Positions 54,757-63,469 of a stretch of DNA of 64,000 bases are shown here, piece after piece. Position 1 is the first letter of the stretch, and each line of letters starts with the position of its first letter. Source of the stretch: Sphingomonas sp. PP-CE-3A-406 (GTDB taxonomy: Bacteria > Pseudomonadota > Alphaproteobacteria > Sphingomonadales > Sphingomonadaceae); the NCBI RefSeq assembly GCF_003688625.1, contig NZ_RCWY01000001.1, forward strand, positions 1,240,001 through 1,304,000. Direction: 5' to 3'. A program made the position numbers and the translations under genes. The notes under the pieces are model-generated. The model was not told where the DNA came from. It made no database searches and saw only the letters and a program-made list of their open reading frames with translations.

Positions 54757-55305
54757 TCATGCCCCGATCACGTCGCCGAACTGGGTATCCTGCATGGGCT
54801 GGTCGTCGCGCCATGAGGCCGAGTCGCGTTTCAGCGTCAGATTGATGATGACCACTCCCGCATAGGACGGTCGGGACGGCTTCGGCAGATGCAGGACGCG
54901 GCGACCCGACCGGTACGTCGCAAGCGCCGCCGCCTTGATCCGCCGGGCGGCGTCCGCACCGTGCCAACCGACGACCGCGACCGCGACGTGCGTCGCGTCG
55001 GTGATCGTGACGACCGCATCGCGCGAATAGTCGCGCAACTGCTGCAACGACCGTGCGTGCCATGACGGCTGGTCGAACGCCGAGACGTCGGTCGAGCGCC
55101 ACGCGACTCGCATACCTTCGGGGACGGCGGTCCAGCTATCGGCCGGCGACGATTCGCTTGACGGGTCGATCGCCGGGTCGATCGACGGCCGGGCGGAGCG
55201 GATCAGGTCGTGTCGGCAGCGCTGGCACCGGCTGAACAGAAAGCCCTGGTTTTCCAGGACGAGCGGCGCGGCGACGTGCCCCGAGACGTGGCATAGCAGG
55301 TTCAT
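54757..55305 (-). CDS. Hypothetical protein with N-terminal zinc-ribbon-like cysteines
   Basis: A 182-residue protein with a strong ribosome site (AAGGAGG) before ATG 55305. The N-terminus has CHVSGH and, 20 residues later, CQRCRHD, which could bind zinc. The body has a beta-alpha layout (AVVTITDATHVAVAVVGWHG) ending in the polar run DQPMQDTQFGDVIGA. It starts inside the last 170 bases of the MraZ-like reading frame. No family recognised. Converges on rnhA with a 24-base gap. Confidence 0.6.
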   Translation of the reverse strand: MNLLCHVSGHVAAPLVLENQGFLFSRCQRCRHDLIRSARPSIDPAIDPSSESSPADSWTAVPEGMRVAWRSTDVSAFDQPSWHARSLQQLRDYSRDAVVTITDATHVAVAVVGWHGADAARRIKAAALATYRSGRRVLHLPKPSRPSYAGVVIINLTLKRDSASWRDDQPMQDTQFGDVIGA

Positions 55306-55777
55306 GGCGATCCTCCTTGGTGATCGATGTATCGAGGTGCAGTGCGGCGAGGACGATCAGGTCGCTCGGTCCCTGTTCGAGCACCAGATCGAGATTCCAG
55401 ACTTCGAAATGGCGGCCCATGCCGATCAGCAGCGCGCGCTGGCGGATGCCGCGTCGCGACCGCATCCAGGGCGCGATCCGAATCCGCCCCTTGCCGTCCA
55501 TCTGCGCGGGCGCGACGAACCCCAGCCGTCTTCGCAACAGCGCCTCGCGCGCCTCGCGCTCCCACCCGCCGAGCAAGTTGCCCTGAGTATCGTGATGATG
55601 CACCGCGACGCTGTCGCGGTCGCAGACGATCATGCACGGGTGATCCGCATGAAGACCGACGAACAGATCGTCGCGGATCGCGCGCGATTGTATCGCCACG
55701 CAGAAATGTTCGGGTAAAGTCAGCTCGCCTTTCGCGTTGATCGTCGAAATCGAGCTGCCAACGAAGAAATCAACCAT
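55136..55777 (-). CDS. MraZ/SpoVT-AbrB-like transcription factor (orphan)
   Basis: A protein of up to 213 residues with two MraZ-like halves: ISTINAKGELTLPEHFCVAI and, later, PAQMDGKGRIRIAPWMRS, each with the DxKGR-type swapped-hairpin loop. MraZ normally sits at the head of the division (dcw) cluster and represses it; this one does not. After about residue 150 the frame becomes Arg/Pro-rich and overlaps the next gene by 170 bases, so the true end could be earlier through a frameshift, or the overlap may be real. CtrA-type sites lie upstream, and it may be cell-cycle controlled. Confidence 0.6.
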   Translation of the reverse strand: MVDFFVGSSISTINAKGELTLPEHFCVAIQSRAIRDDLFVGLHADHPCMIVCDRDSVAVHHHDTQGNLLGGWEREAREALLRRRLGFVAPAQMDGKGRIRIAPWMRSRRGIRQRALLIGMGRHFEVWNLDLVLEQGPSDLIVLAALHLDTSITKEDRHEPAMPRLGARRRAARPGKPGLSVQPVPALPTRPDPLRPAVDRPGDRPVKRIVAGR

Positions 55778-56178
55778 GCGCTACACACCGAAAAAGCTGG
55801 CTGCACCCTGCCAGCCCCGGAATTATCTCGCGTTAACCATATCTCGTATTTAACCTCGGTTAAGTTTTTGGGACTAACCCGATCCTGTCGATTTCTACGA
55901 ATGAAGATCGGAATTTTTTCCAATGGATTCGCGAATCTTCACATCACTTCGGTATGCGAAAATAGCGATGCAGCCACATCGGGGAGGATAAACCGCGCCG
56001 TTTTTACGGAAATCGAGCGTTATCTGCAGAACGAAACGAGCCCAGCTCGAGTCGAGTTGCTCGATCGGAGACCTTCGACGGGGGCGATGGCACGGCTCAC
56101 GTCGATCGAGTCGATTGCGTTTTTGGCGAACCTTTCGGCTACGCTACAGCTCCCCGCCGGACGCGTACCGAGGCTCGC
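55778..56178. other. Intergenic region with clustered CtrA-type sites
   Basis: 400 bases between the MraZ-like gene start and the end of the oxidoreductase gene. It holds the TTAACC cluster at 55833-55863. A plus frame (55868-56200) lacks a ribosome site and overlaps the oxidoreductase end, so I do not call it. Confidence 0.5.
55833..55863. promoter_or_regulatory. Cluster of three CtrA-type half-sites
   Basis: TTAACC at 55833-55838 and 55850-55855, and the mirror GGTTAA at 55858-55863, the last two forming TTAACC-TC-GGTTAA. They are 56-86 bases upstream of the MraZ-like start. Clustered TTAACC words are typical of CtrA-regulated promoters in Alphaproteobacteria. Confidence 0.55.
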
Positions 56179-57264
56179 TCAAAACCGGTGGGGCGAATAG
56201 CGTGCCGGATCGATCGCCGCGACCGCGGGATCGGGCGCGGTGCCGAGCAGCAGGCTGGCGGCAAGCAACGCGGCAGCGGGCGCCGTCTGGATTCCGAACC
56301 CGCCCTGCCCCGCGCACCAGAAGAACGCGGGGGTATCCGGGTCGAAGCCGTAGATCGGCAGGCGGTCCGGGGCGAAGGTCCGCAACCCCGCCCAACGCCG
56401 CTCGATCGCCGCGACGCGCCAATCGACGACGCGTTCGAATCGGTCGACCGCGATCGCGATGTCGATTTCCTCGGGCGCGGCGTCGCAGGGGGCGGTCGGT
56501 GTCTCGTCATGCGGGCTTAGCCAGAGGCGACCGCCGGGTTCGGGCTTGAAATAGAACCGCCCTGCGATGTCCGCGATATGCGGCAAGCCGTCGGGTGCGC
56601 CGGGATCGGTACGCAGTTGGACCATCGTCCGGCGATAGGCTTGCAGGCCAAGCGGGCGGACGCCGGCCCGCACCGCGACCGCGTCGGCCCACGCACCCGC
56701 CGCATCGACGATGACGCGAGCCCTGAACGCGCCGGCCTTGGTGTCGATCGTCCACACGCCGCCGACGCGAGTCGCGCCGGAGAAAGCGGCATCGCTGACG
56801 AAGTCGACTCCGGCACGGCGTGCGGTGGCGATGCTTTCGGCATGAAGTGCTGCGACGTCGATATAGGCGCAGCTCGCCTCCTGGACGCCGAGCGTCCACT
56901 CGGCGCGCAGGCCGGGGACGAACGCGGAGGGGTCGACTCGGTCGAGCGCGACGTCGCTGCCCGCGAATTCGGCCAGGAACGCGTCGATCGCCGCTTCGTC
57001 TTCGGCACGACCGATGTGGATCGAGCCGAGCGGCGCGAGATGCCCTCCCGCCTCGAGGAACGGACCCGAGGCAGTCGTCAACGGCTGGATGTCGGGGCCG
57101 CCATAGGTTTCCGACCAGAACGCCGCCGAACGACCGGTGGCATGATACCCGGGAGTGTCCTCCGCTTCGAGCACGAGCACGCGCGCATGCGGACCGACCG
57201 CCGCCGCAAGGCTCGCACCGCCCATGCCTGCGCCGACGATCGCGATGTCGTAGACGGGCGCCAT
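56179..57264 (-). CDS. FAD-dependent D-amino-acid dehydrogenase-like oxidoreductase
   Basis: A 361-residue flavoprotein. FAD-binding IAIVGAGMGGASLAAAVG at 8-25 and LVLEAEDTPGYHATGRSAAF follow the DAO/glycine-oxidase pattern; the C-terminal GQGGFGIQTAPAAALLAASL closes the FAD site. HATGRSAAFW resembles D-arginine dehydrogenase (DauA) type enzymes. It would oxidise an amine or amino acid substrate. Its ATG overlaps the stop of the upstream hydrolase gene (ATGA), making a two-gene operon. Confidence 0.75.
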   Translation of the reverse strand: MAPVYDIAIVGAGMGGASLAAAVGPHARVLVLEAEDTPGYHATGRSAAFWSETYGGPDIQPLTTASGPFLEAGGHLAPLGSIHIGRAEDEAAIDAFLAEFAGSDVALDRVDPSAFVPGLRAEWTLGVQEASCAYIDVAALHAESIATARRAGVDFVSDAAFSGATRVGGVWTIDTKAGAFRARVIVDAAGAWADAVAVRAGVRPLGLQAYRRTMVQLRTDPGAPDGLPHIADIAGRFYFKPEPGGRLWLSPHDETPTAPCDAAPEEIDIAIAVDRFERVVDWRVAAIERRWAGLRTFAPDRLPIYGFDPDTPAFFWCAGQGGFGIQTAPAAALLAASLLLGTAPDPAVAAIDPARYSPHRF

Positions 57265-58274
57265 CAGCGGAGCGGCACGCACGCCACGAGAAACGAATCG
57301 ATCGCCGCCAGCGCACGGTCGCGAACGCCGTCGGCCTCGCGCAGAATTTCGTGCGCGGATTCGCGACCGAACCGGACGACCTGCGCATCCGGCAAGCGTG
57401 CCGCCAGCCGGAGCGCGGCGCGCGAATCGACCAGCTTGTCGGCGTCGGCGATCAGCATCAGCACGGGGATATGGGTCGACTCGATGCGGGGATCCTTCGC
57501 CAGCGCCGCCGCGCCTGCGAACCCCTGCGCGAGCCACGCCCAGCTCGGCGGGCCGAGTACCAGCTCCGGACACGTCCGCTGCCACCAGAGCTCGTCCTCG
57601 TAGCGCGCGGCGTCATGCGTCAACAAAGTCTGCCGCGACGCGACCGATCCGGGCCGCTCGTTGGTCCGCCACGCCGCACGCGCCGGATCGCCGCGCGCCG
57701 CCATCCACTGCGTCACCTTGCTGGCAAAGCCCGTGCCGAACGGGGATTTCAGCCCGATCATCGGCGCCACGAGGATCGCCGCTGCCGGCTGGATCGACCG
57801 TGCCGCGAGCGCGCGCATCACCATCATGCCGCCCATCGAGTGACCGAGCACGACGCTCGGCAGCGCCGCGTCCCGTGCATCCGCCGACGGCGCGTCCTCC
57901 GCGCTCCAGTCCGCCCAGAACGCTGCGAGATCGCGGTCGTACACACCGTAATCGCTGGCGTGGCCGACATGCGGATCGGCGGAAAGCCGCCCTGAACCAC
58001 CCTGCCCGCGCCAGTCGAACGCGGTCACCGACCACCCCTGCGCATGGAGATGCGCGAACGTTTCCAGATATTTCTCGAAGATATCCCCGCGACCGGTCTG
58101 GAACAGCATACGGCCGCGCGGCGCCGCGGCTGGCCAGTCGAATCGACGCAGCTTCCAGCCGTCCGGCGCGGTCCAATAACCGATGCGAGCGCTGACCGGG
58201 ATCGCCCGTCGCGCCGCACAAGTCGCGGTATCGCCGGTATTTTTGCGCGGCACGGTTACTTTTTCGAAAGCCAT
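57264..58274 (-). CDS. Alpha/beta hydrolase, lysophospholipase-like
   Basis: A 336-residue serine hydrolase. Nucleophile elbow VVLGHSMGGMMV with the serine in GHSMG at about 144-149, a conserved DWRGQG before it, and the closing Asp/His in LIADADKLVD and ESAHEIL. This pattern matches monoacylglycerol lipase/lysophospholipase L2-like enzymes. The start is only 19 bases from the divergent cpaA start, leaving little room for two promoters unless the true start is later. Coupled with the oxidoreductase downstream. Confidence 0.75.
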   Translation of the reverse strand: MAFEKVTVPRKNTGDTATCAARRAIPVSARIGYWTAPDGWKLRRFDWPAAAPRGRMLFQTGRGDIFEKYLETFAHLHAQGWSVTAFDWRGQGGSGRLSADPHVGHASDYGVYDRDLAAFWADWSAEDAPSADARDAALPSVVLGHSMGGMMVMRALAARSIQPAAAILVAPMIGLKSPFGTGFASKVTQWMAARGDPARAAWRTNERPGSVASRQTLLTHDAARYEDELWWQRTCPELVLGPPSWAWLAQGFAGAAALAKDPRIESTHIPVLMLIADADKLVDSRAALRLAARLPDAQVVRFGRESAHEILREADGVRDRALAAIDSFLVACVPLR

Positions 58275-58293
58275 CTCCGTTAGGACTTAGCCG

Positions 58294-58767
58294 ATGGGGT
58301 CCAACATTGCGCTTCCAATCTTGATTTTCGTGCTGGGGGGCCTGCTGGTTTCCGCTGGCATCGAGGACGTGCGGACTCGGGAAATCGCCAACTGGAAGAA
58401 CGCCGCCGTCGCGCTGCTCGCGCCGGTCTGGTGGTATGCGAACGGCCTGGATGTCTGGCCCGACATGGCGCTCCAGCTCGGCGTGGCCCTGGCCGTTTTC
58501 GCCGTGTTTCTGATCGCGTTCCATTTCGGGATGATGGGCGGCGGCGACGTCAAGCTGATCGTCGCGCTCGCGCTGTGGCTGCCGTTCCCGGCGTTCCTGT
58601 CGATGCTGATGATTATGTCGATCGCCGGCGGGATCGTCACGATCGTCATGATGATCGAGCGAACGATCAAGAAGAATACTGGACTAATCGAGGTTCCATA
58701 TGGGGTCGCTATAGCATTCGCCGGTATTCTCGCACTCCGCGAACCACTCCTTAACCAGTTTCAGTGA
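58294..58767 (+). CDS. cpaA: Prepilin peptidase CpaA/TadV
   Basis: A 157-residue membrane aspartic peptidase that cleaves the leader of Flp pilins. The active aspartates are in GIEDVRTREIANWKN and MMGGGDVKLI. Four to five membrane helices, as in CpaA. It starts the pilus operon; no Flp pilin gene is seen next to it in this window. The ATG or GTG choice at 58294 is uncertain by a few codons. Confidence 0.9.
   Translation: MGSNIALPILIFVLGGLLVSAGIEDVRTREIANWKNAAVALLAPVWWYANGLDVWPDMALQLGVALAVFAVFLIAFHFGMMGGGDVKLIVALALWLPFPAFLSMLMIMSIAGGIVTIVMMIERTIKKNTGLIEVPYGVAIAFAGILALREPLLNQFQ
58751..58756. promoter_or_regulatory. TTAACC half-site upstream of cpaB
   Basis: A TTAACC word inside the end of cpaA, 61 bases before the cpaB start. 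Pilus genes are CtrA targets in Caulobacter, but a single half-site is weak evidence. Confidence 0.3.
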
Positions 58768-58816
58768 TGATTAGCCTCGGAACGAACACCGGGCGCCTGA
58801 AAGGCACGATGTAGTC

Positions 58817-59854
58817 ATGGACAGCCGCAAGATAATTCTGCTGGTAGGCGCGCTTATAGTCGCGGCCGTAACAGCCTTCTTTGCCAGAACGCTTGTGGCG
58901 GGAAGTTCGGCACCGCAAGCCGGTGCCTCCGCAATGGCCGCGCCGGCCGTCGACGGGCCCGAAGTGCTCGTCGCGACGCGCTCGCTGCCGGTCGGCACGA
59001 TCCTCGACGCGACCGCGCTGAAGTATCAGCCCTGGCCCAAGGAGCTGGTCGACAACGCCTATTACCTCAAGGACAAGACCAACCTCCAGTCGTTGCAGGG
59101 CACGGTGGTGCGCAGCATCATCACGGCGGGACAACCGGTCACGCAGGGTGCGCTGGTGAAGCCCGGCGACCGCGGATTTCTCGCCGCGGCGCTTGGCCCC
59201 GGCATGCGCGCGGTCTCCGTCCCCGTATCGGCGCAGGCCGCGGTTGCGGGCTTCGTCTTTCCGGGCGACCGCATCGACCTTGTCCTGACGCAGAACGTCG
59301 CCGGTGGCGGCGATGGCCAGCCGCTCAAGGTGTCGGAAACGATCATGCGCAACATCCGCGTGCTCGCCACCGACCAGCGCACCGACAATCTGGTCGGCGA
59401 GGACGGCAAGACCAAGGTCCAGACCTTCTCGAACGTGACGATCGAAGCGACACCGAAGATGGCGGAGCAGGTCGCGGTCGCGCAGACGCTCGGCACGCTG
59501 TCGCTGTCGCTGCGCTCGATCGCCGACAATTCCGCCGAACTCGAAGAAGCCATCGCATCGGGCGCGGTGCACGTGCCCAACGGGAACGATCCAAAGGCCG
59601 AGAAGGCGATGATGGTCCGGCTCGCAAGCCAGCCATCGGCCGGTGCGGGAAGCTACCAGACCGGCGCCGACGTCTCGCGCTACCAGCGCAGCTCGGTCCC
59701 TGGAAAACCGACCGCAAGTGTCGGCGGACAAGGCGGGATGCCGATGATGCCGGTCGCAGGACCCACGACGGGTGTGGTCGCCGTGCAAGGGCCGATCGTG
59801 CGGGTGGCGCGCGGCAACGCAATGACCGTCGTTCCGGTCGGGGGGAAGAATTGA
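58817..59854 (+). CDS. cpaB: Flp pilus assembly protein CpaB (RcpC)
   Basis: A 345-residue CpaB: an N-terminal membrane helix (IILLVGALIVAAVTAFFA), then a SAF domain starting VLVATRSLPVGTILDATAL and the family run RAVSVPVSAQAAVAGFVFPGD. It works in the periplasm with the secretin CpaC. The C-terminus is a proline/glycine-rich tail. cpaC begins one base after its stop. Confidence 0.9.
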   Translation: MDSRKIILLVGALIVAAVTAFFARTLVAGSSAPQAGASAMAAPAVDGPEVLVATRSLPVGTILDATALKYQPWPKELVDNAYYLKDKTNLQSLQGTVVRSIITAGQPVTQGALVKPGDRGFLAAALGPGMRAVSVPVSAQAAVAGFVFPGDRIDLVLTQNVAGGGDGQPLKVSETIMRNIRVLATDQRTDNLVGEDGKTKVQTFSNVTIEATPKMAEQVAVAQTLGTLSLSLRSIADNSAELEEAIASGAVHVPNGNDPKAEKAMMVRLASQPSAGAGSYQTGADVSRYQRSSVPGKPTASVGGQGGMPMMPVAGPTTGVVAVQGPIVRVARGNAMTVVPVGGKN

Positions 59855-59855
59855 A

Positions 59856-61502
59856 ATGCGCATTCCGTTGACGCACCCCTTTGGCGCGGCTCGCCAGAAA
59901 ACGACGTTGGGATGGCCGCTCGTGGTGGCCCTGGTCGCGGCCAGCGCCGCGCCCTCGGTCCCCGCGATGGCGCAGCGCGGTCGCGGGGCGACCGCCCCCG
60001 CCGGATCGCCGGTCGTCCAGGTGAATACCGGCCGCGGTCGGTTGGTGACGCTCGCACGGCCGATGAGCGACCTGTTCGTCGCCGACGATGCGATCGCCGA
60101 TGTCCAGGTCCGCTCGCCGACGCAGCTTTACATCTTCGGCAAGAAGACCGGCGAGACGACGATCTCGGCGACTGCCAAGGGTGGCGCGGTGGTCTATTCG
60201 GCGACGATCCGCGTCGGCAACAACCTCGATTCGGTGCAGCAGATGCTCGGGCTGGCGATGCCCGAAGCGCAGGTCGTCGCGACGCCGATGAACGGGCTGA
60301 TCCTGTTGACCGGTACCGTGGCCGCGCCCGAAGACGCCGCCGAGGCCGAGCGCCTCGTCCAGGCGTTCGTCGGCGATTCGACCAAGGTCCTGTCGCGGCT
60401 GAAGACCGCGACGCCGTTGCAGGTGAACCTGCAGGTACGGATCGCCGAAGTTAGTCGGAGTTTCGTCAAGAACATTGGCGTCAACCTGACAAGCCGCGGG
60501 TCGGGCAATTTCCTGTTCAATATCGCGCAGGGTCGCCAAGGTACGATTACGACGGTCCCGGGTGTCATCGGCGCGCCGAATGCGCCCGTCGACGTCAATG
60601 GTGCAGTGCCGGGCAATACCCTGTTCGGATTCCCGGGGAAGGCAGCGCTCGGTTCGACCATCGGACTTGCCGGTCGATTGCTGGGACTGGACTTGCTGGC
60701 CGCGATCGATCTCGGCGAAACCACCGGCCAGGTGACGACGCTCGCCAATCCTAATCTCACCGCGCTGTCGGGTGAGACGGGGACGTTCCTCGCGGGCGGC
60801 GAAGTGCCGATCCCGATCGCGCAGGCGCTCGGCACCGTCACGGTCGACTACAAGCAATATGGCGTCAGCCTGGCGTACACGCCGACGGTTCTCTCGGATG
60901 GCCGCATCTCGCTGCGCGTCCGTCCAGAAGTGTCGCAGCTCGATTACTCGAACGCGGTCACGCTCAACGGGACGCGCGTACCCGGCCTGACGACGCGACG
61001 GACCGAAACCACCGTCGAACTCGGCTCGGGCCAGAGCATGATGATCAGCGGCCTGCTGTCGAACAGCCACAACAACTCGTACGACAAGACCCCCGGACTG
61101 GCGAACCTGCCGATCATCGGCGCGCTGTTCCGCTCGAACGCGTTCCAGCGCAACGAGACCGAACTGGTGATCGTGATCACGCCGTATCTGGTCAAGCCGG
61201 TCAACAACGCGAGCGACATCGCCCTGCCGACCGACGGCGCGCGCGCACCGTCCGACATCGATCGGGTGTTGCTCGGCACGCTGAGCGCGAGCGGCGGCGG
61301 CAAGCGGCCGGTGCCGACCGTGGCGCGTCCCGCCTATGTCCAGCCCTCCGTCGGTGCCACCGCGCCGGTCATGCCGGTGCCGCGGAGCGACATCCGCCGC
61401 AGCGAAGACGACGTCAGAGCGCCGGCTCCGATCGCCAACGGCACAGGCAAGGGCAGCAAGCCGGGCACGGCTGTCGTCCCCGCCCCCGGCTTCTCGAACT
61501 GA
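59856..61502 (+). CDS. cpaC: Flp pilus secretin CpaC (RcpA)
   Basis: A 548-residue secretin with a signal peptide, an N-terminal pilot region (RPMSDLFVADDAIADVQV), a BON-like part, and the secretin core with VPIPIAQALGTVTVDYKQYG and a C-terminal GLLSNSHNNSYDKTPGLANL and IGALFRSNAFQRNETELVI. It forms the outer-membrane ring through which the pilus leaves. The last ~60 residues are a proline-rich tail typical of sphingomonad CpaC. Followed by cpaD after 48 bases. Confidence 0.9.
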   Translation: MRIPLTHPFGAARQKTTLGWPLVVALVAASAAPSVPAMAQRGRGATAPAGSPVVQVNTGRGRLVTLARPMSDLFVADDAIADVQVRSPTQLYIFGKKTGETTISATAKGGAVVYSATIRVGNNLDSVQQMLGLAMPEAQVVATPMNGLILLTGTVAAPEDAAEAERLVQAFVGDSTKVLSRLKTATPLQVNLQVRIAEVSRSFVKNIGVNLTSRGSGNFLFNIAQGRQGTITTVPGVIGAPNAPVDVNGAVPGNTLFGFPGKAALGSTIGLAGRLLGLDLLAAIDLGETTGQVTTLANPNLTALSGETGTFLAGGEVPIPIAQALGTVTVDYKQYGVSLAYTPTVLSDGRISLRVRPEVSQLDYSNAVTLNGTRVPGLTTRRTETTVELGSGQSMMISGLLSNSHNNSYDKTPGLANLPIIGALFRSNAFQRNETELVIVITPYLVKPVNNASDIALPTDGARAPSDIDRVLLGTLSASGGGKRPVPTVARPAYVQPSVGATAPVMPVPRSDIRRSEDDVRAPAPIANGTGKGSKPGTAVVPAPGFSN

Positions 61503-61550
61503 TCGGATCGCAGTGACATGCCCCTGCACCCGACGTCTCAAGGATTTCCG

Positions 61551-62180
61551 ATGATCAAGCAATCGATCCTAGCGTCCCTCCTCCCCGCGCTGCTGCTTGG
61601 CGGCTGTATGGGAACCGAGAATCGCGGCCTCGAATCGGTCCATCAGCCGGTCGTCAGCCGATCCGATTATGCGCTCGATCTGGGCGTGTCCGGGGGTGCG
61701 CTGGCAGGCGGCGAACAGCAGCGGCTGGCAGGCTGGATGACGACGATGCGGCTCGGCTATGGCGACCGCGTCACGATCGACGATCCCGCCGGCGAAGCAC
61801 CGGGCGCGCGCGGCGACGTCGCCGCGGTCGTCGCGCAATACGGGCTGCTGCTCAGCGACGATGCACCGGTGACGCCTGCCCCGCTCGCGCCCGGCACGAT
61901 CCGCGTGGTCGTGACCAGGATGCATGCCGGGGTACCGCGTTGCCCCGACTGGTCGCGAGATGCGTCCAACGAGTTCCAGGCGAACACCTCGTCGAACTAT
62001 GGCTGCGCGATCAACAGCAACCTCGCGGCGATGGTCGCCAATCCGGCCGATCTCGTCCGCGGGGCGCCCGGCGCCGAAACCACCGACACGGCGGTCGCGT
62101 ACAAGGCGATCGACACGTACCGCAAAAAGGCACCGACCGGTGCCGGTGGCCTGTCCGCCACCACCACGGGAGGAAAGTGA
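61551..62180 (+). CDS. cpaD: Pilus assembly lipoprotein CpaD
   Basis: A 209-residue CpaD-type outer-membrane lipoprotein. ATG 61551 has AAGGA upstream; signal ends LLLGGC (lipobox). Later motifs CPDWSRDASNEF and NYGCAINSNLAAMVANPADL match the CpaD family, which stabilises the secretin. The stop overlaps the cpaE start (TGATG). Confidence 0.85.
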   Translation: MIKQSILASLLPALLLGGCMGTENRGLESVHQPVVSRSDYALDLGVSGGALAGGEQQRLAGWMTTMRLGYGDRVTIDDPAGEAPGARGDVAAVVAQYGLLLSDDAPVTPAPLAPGTIRVVVTRMHAGVPRCPDWSRDASNEFQANTSSNYGCAINSNLAAMVANPADLVRGAPGAETTDTAVAYKAIDTYRKKAPTGAGGLSATTTGGK

Positions 62181-63469
62181 TGAACGCTCCGTGGAAGCCA
62201 GGCGGCATCGCGCACCGCGAACCGTTTACCGCCTATGTCTGCGACGAGGTGACGGCAGACGCGCTGCGGCCGATCGCCGCCGAACTGGGCTGGTCGGTCG
62301 ACAAGATCTTCAAGGGCGGCCTGCGCAACGCGGTCCAGTCGCTGTCGGTATCCGCCTCGCCGCAGATCCTGTTCGTCGATCTCGCCGAATCGGGTGATCC
62401 GCTCAACGACATCAACGCGCTCGCCGAAGTCTGCGAACCGGGTACGGTCGTGATCGCGGCCGGCCAGGTCAACGACGTCCGGCTGTACCGCGATCTGGTC
62501 GCCAGCGGGATCCAGGACTATCTGCTGAAGCCGTTGCAGCCCGACATGCTGCGCGAGGCGTTCTCGCACGCGCAGACGATCCTGAATGCGCCCAAGCATG
62601 TCGAGGTATCGCCCGATCGTGCGCATTGCTCGGTCGCGGTGATCGGCACGCGCGGCGGCGTCGGCGCATCGACGATCGCAACCTCGGTCGCCTGGCTGCT
62701 CGCGGAGCATGAAGGGCGCGCGACCGCGTTGCTCGATCTCGACGTCCATTTCGGGACCGGCGCGCTCGCCCTCGATCTCGAACCGGGCCGCGGCCTGACC
62801 GACGCGATCGAGAATCCGAGCCGGATCGACGGGCTGTTCATCGAACGTGCGATGGTGAAGGCGTCGGAGAAACTCTCCGTGCTGTCGGCCGAGGCGCCGA
62901 TCAACACACCGCTGATCACCGACGGCTCCGCCTTCTTCCAGTTGCAGGAGGAGATGCGGTTGGCGTTCGAATGCACCGTCGTCGATCTGCCGCGCGGCAT
63001 GCTGATCCAGCACCCGCATCTGATCAGCGACGTGAAGCTCCTCGTCCTGGTCACCGACCTGACGCTGGCGGCAGCGCGCGATACGATCCGGATCCTGTCG
63101 TGGCTCAAGTCGAACGCGCAGCAGACGACGGTGTACGTGATCGCCAACCGCATGCACGCGGGCGGCCAGCTCGAGATCAACCGCAAGGATTTCGAAGGGT
63201 CGATCGAGCGCAAGATCGATTACATCGTGCCGTTCGACCAGAAGCTGGCAGCGCAGGCGGCCAAGCTCGGCAAGCCGATCGTCGAGGTCGGCAAGACGTC
63301 GAAGACCATCGCGCCGATCCTGGCACTGGCCGCCGAGCTGGCCGCTGCATCGGTCGACACCGATCTCGGCGTCGTGAAGGGCGCGAAGGGCAAGTCGCTG
63401 ATCGGCAAGTTCAGCAATCTGAAGGGCCTGATGCCGAAGCGCACGGTCAAGCCGGTACCGGCCAAGTAA
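62180..63469 (+). CDS. cpaE: Pilus assembly ATPase CpaE/TadZ
   Basis: A 429-residue CpaE. N-terminal receiver-like domain (lacking the phosphorylated Asp), then the MinD/ParA-type ATPase with deviant Walker A VIGTRGGVGASTIATSVA (155-172), TALLDLDVHFGTGALALDL and VVDLPRGM. It localises the pilus machine to the pole. Overlaps tadB by one base. cpaF is not between cpaE and tadB here. Confidence 0.9.
   Translation: MNAPWKPGGIAHREPFTAYVCDEVTADALRPIAAELGWSVDKIFKGGLRNAVQSLSVSASPQILFVDLAESGDPLNDINALAEVCEPGTVVIAAGQVNDVRLYRDLVASGIQDYLLKPLQPDMLREAFSHAQTILNAPKHVEVSPDRAHCSVAVIGTRGGVGASTIATSVAWLLAEHEGRATALLDLDVHFGTGALALDLEPGRGLTDAIENPSRIDGLFIERAMVKASEKLSVLSAEAPINTPLITDGSAFFQLQEEMRLAFECTVVDLPRGMLIQHPHLISDVKLLVLVTDLTLAAARDTIRILSWLKSNAQQTTVYVIANRMHAGGQLEINRKDFEGSIERKIDYIVPFDQKLAAQAAKLGKPIVEVGKTSKTIAPILALAAELAAASVDTDLGVVKGAKGKSLIGKFSNLKGLMPKRTVKPVPAK

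Noticed and set aside
55868..56200. 110-codon plus-strand open frame
   Set aside because: No ribosome site, overlaps the oxidoreductase end, and sits in a promoter region.
59343..61562. 739-codon minus-strand open frame
   Set aside because: Antisense shadow of cpaB and cpaC, with Arg/His-rich composition typical of reversed high-GC genes.
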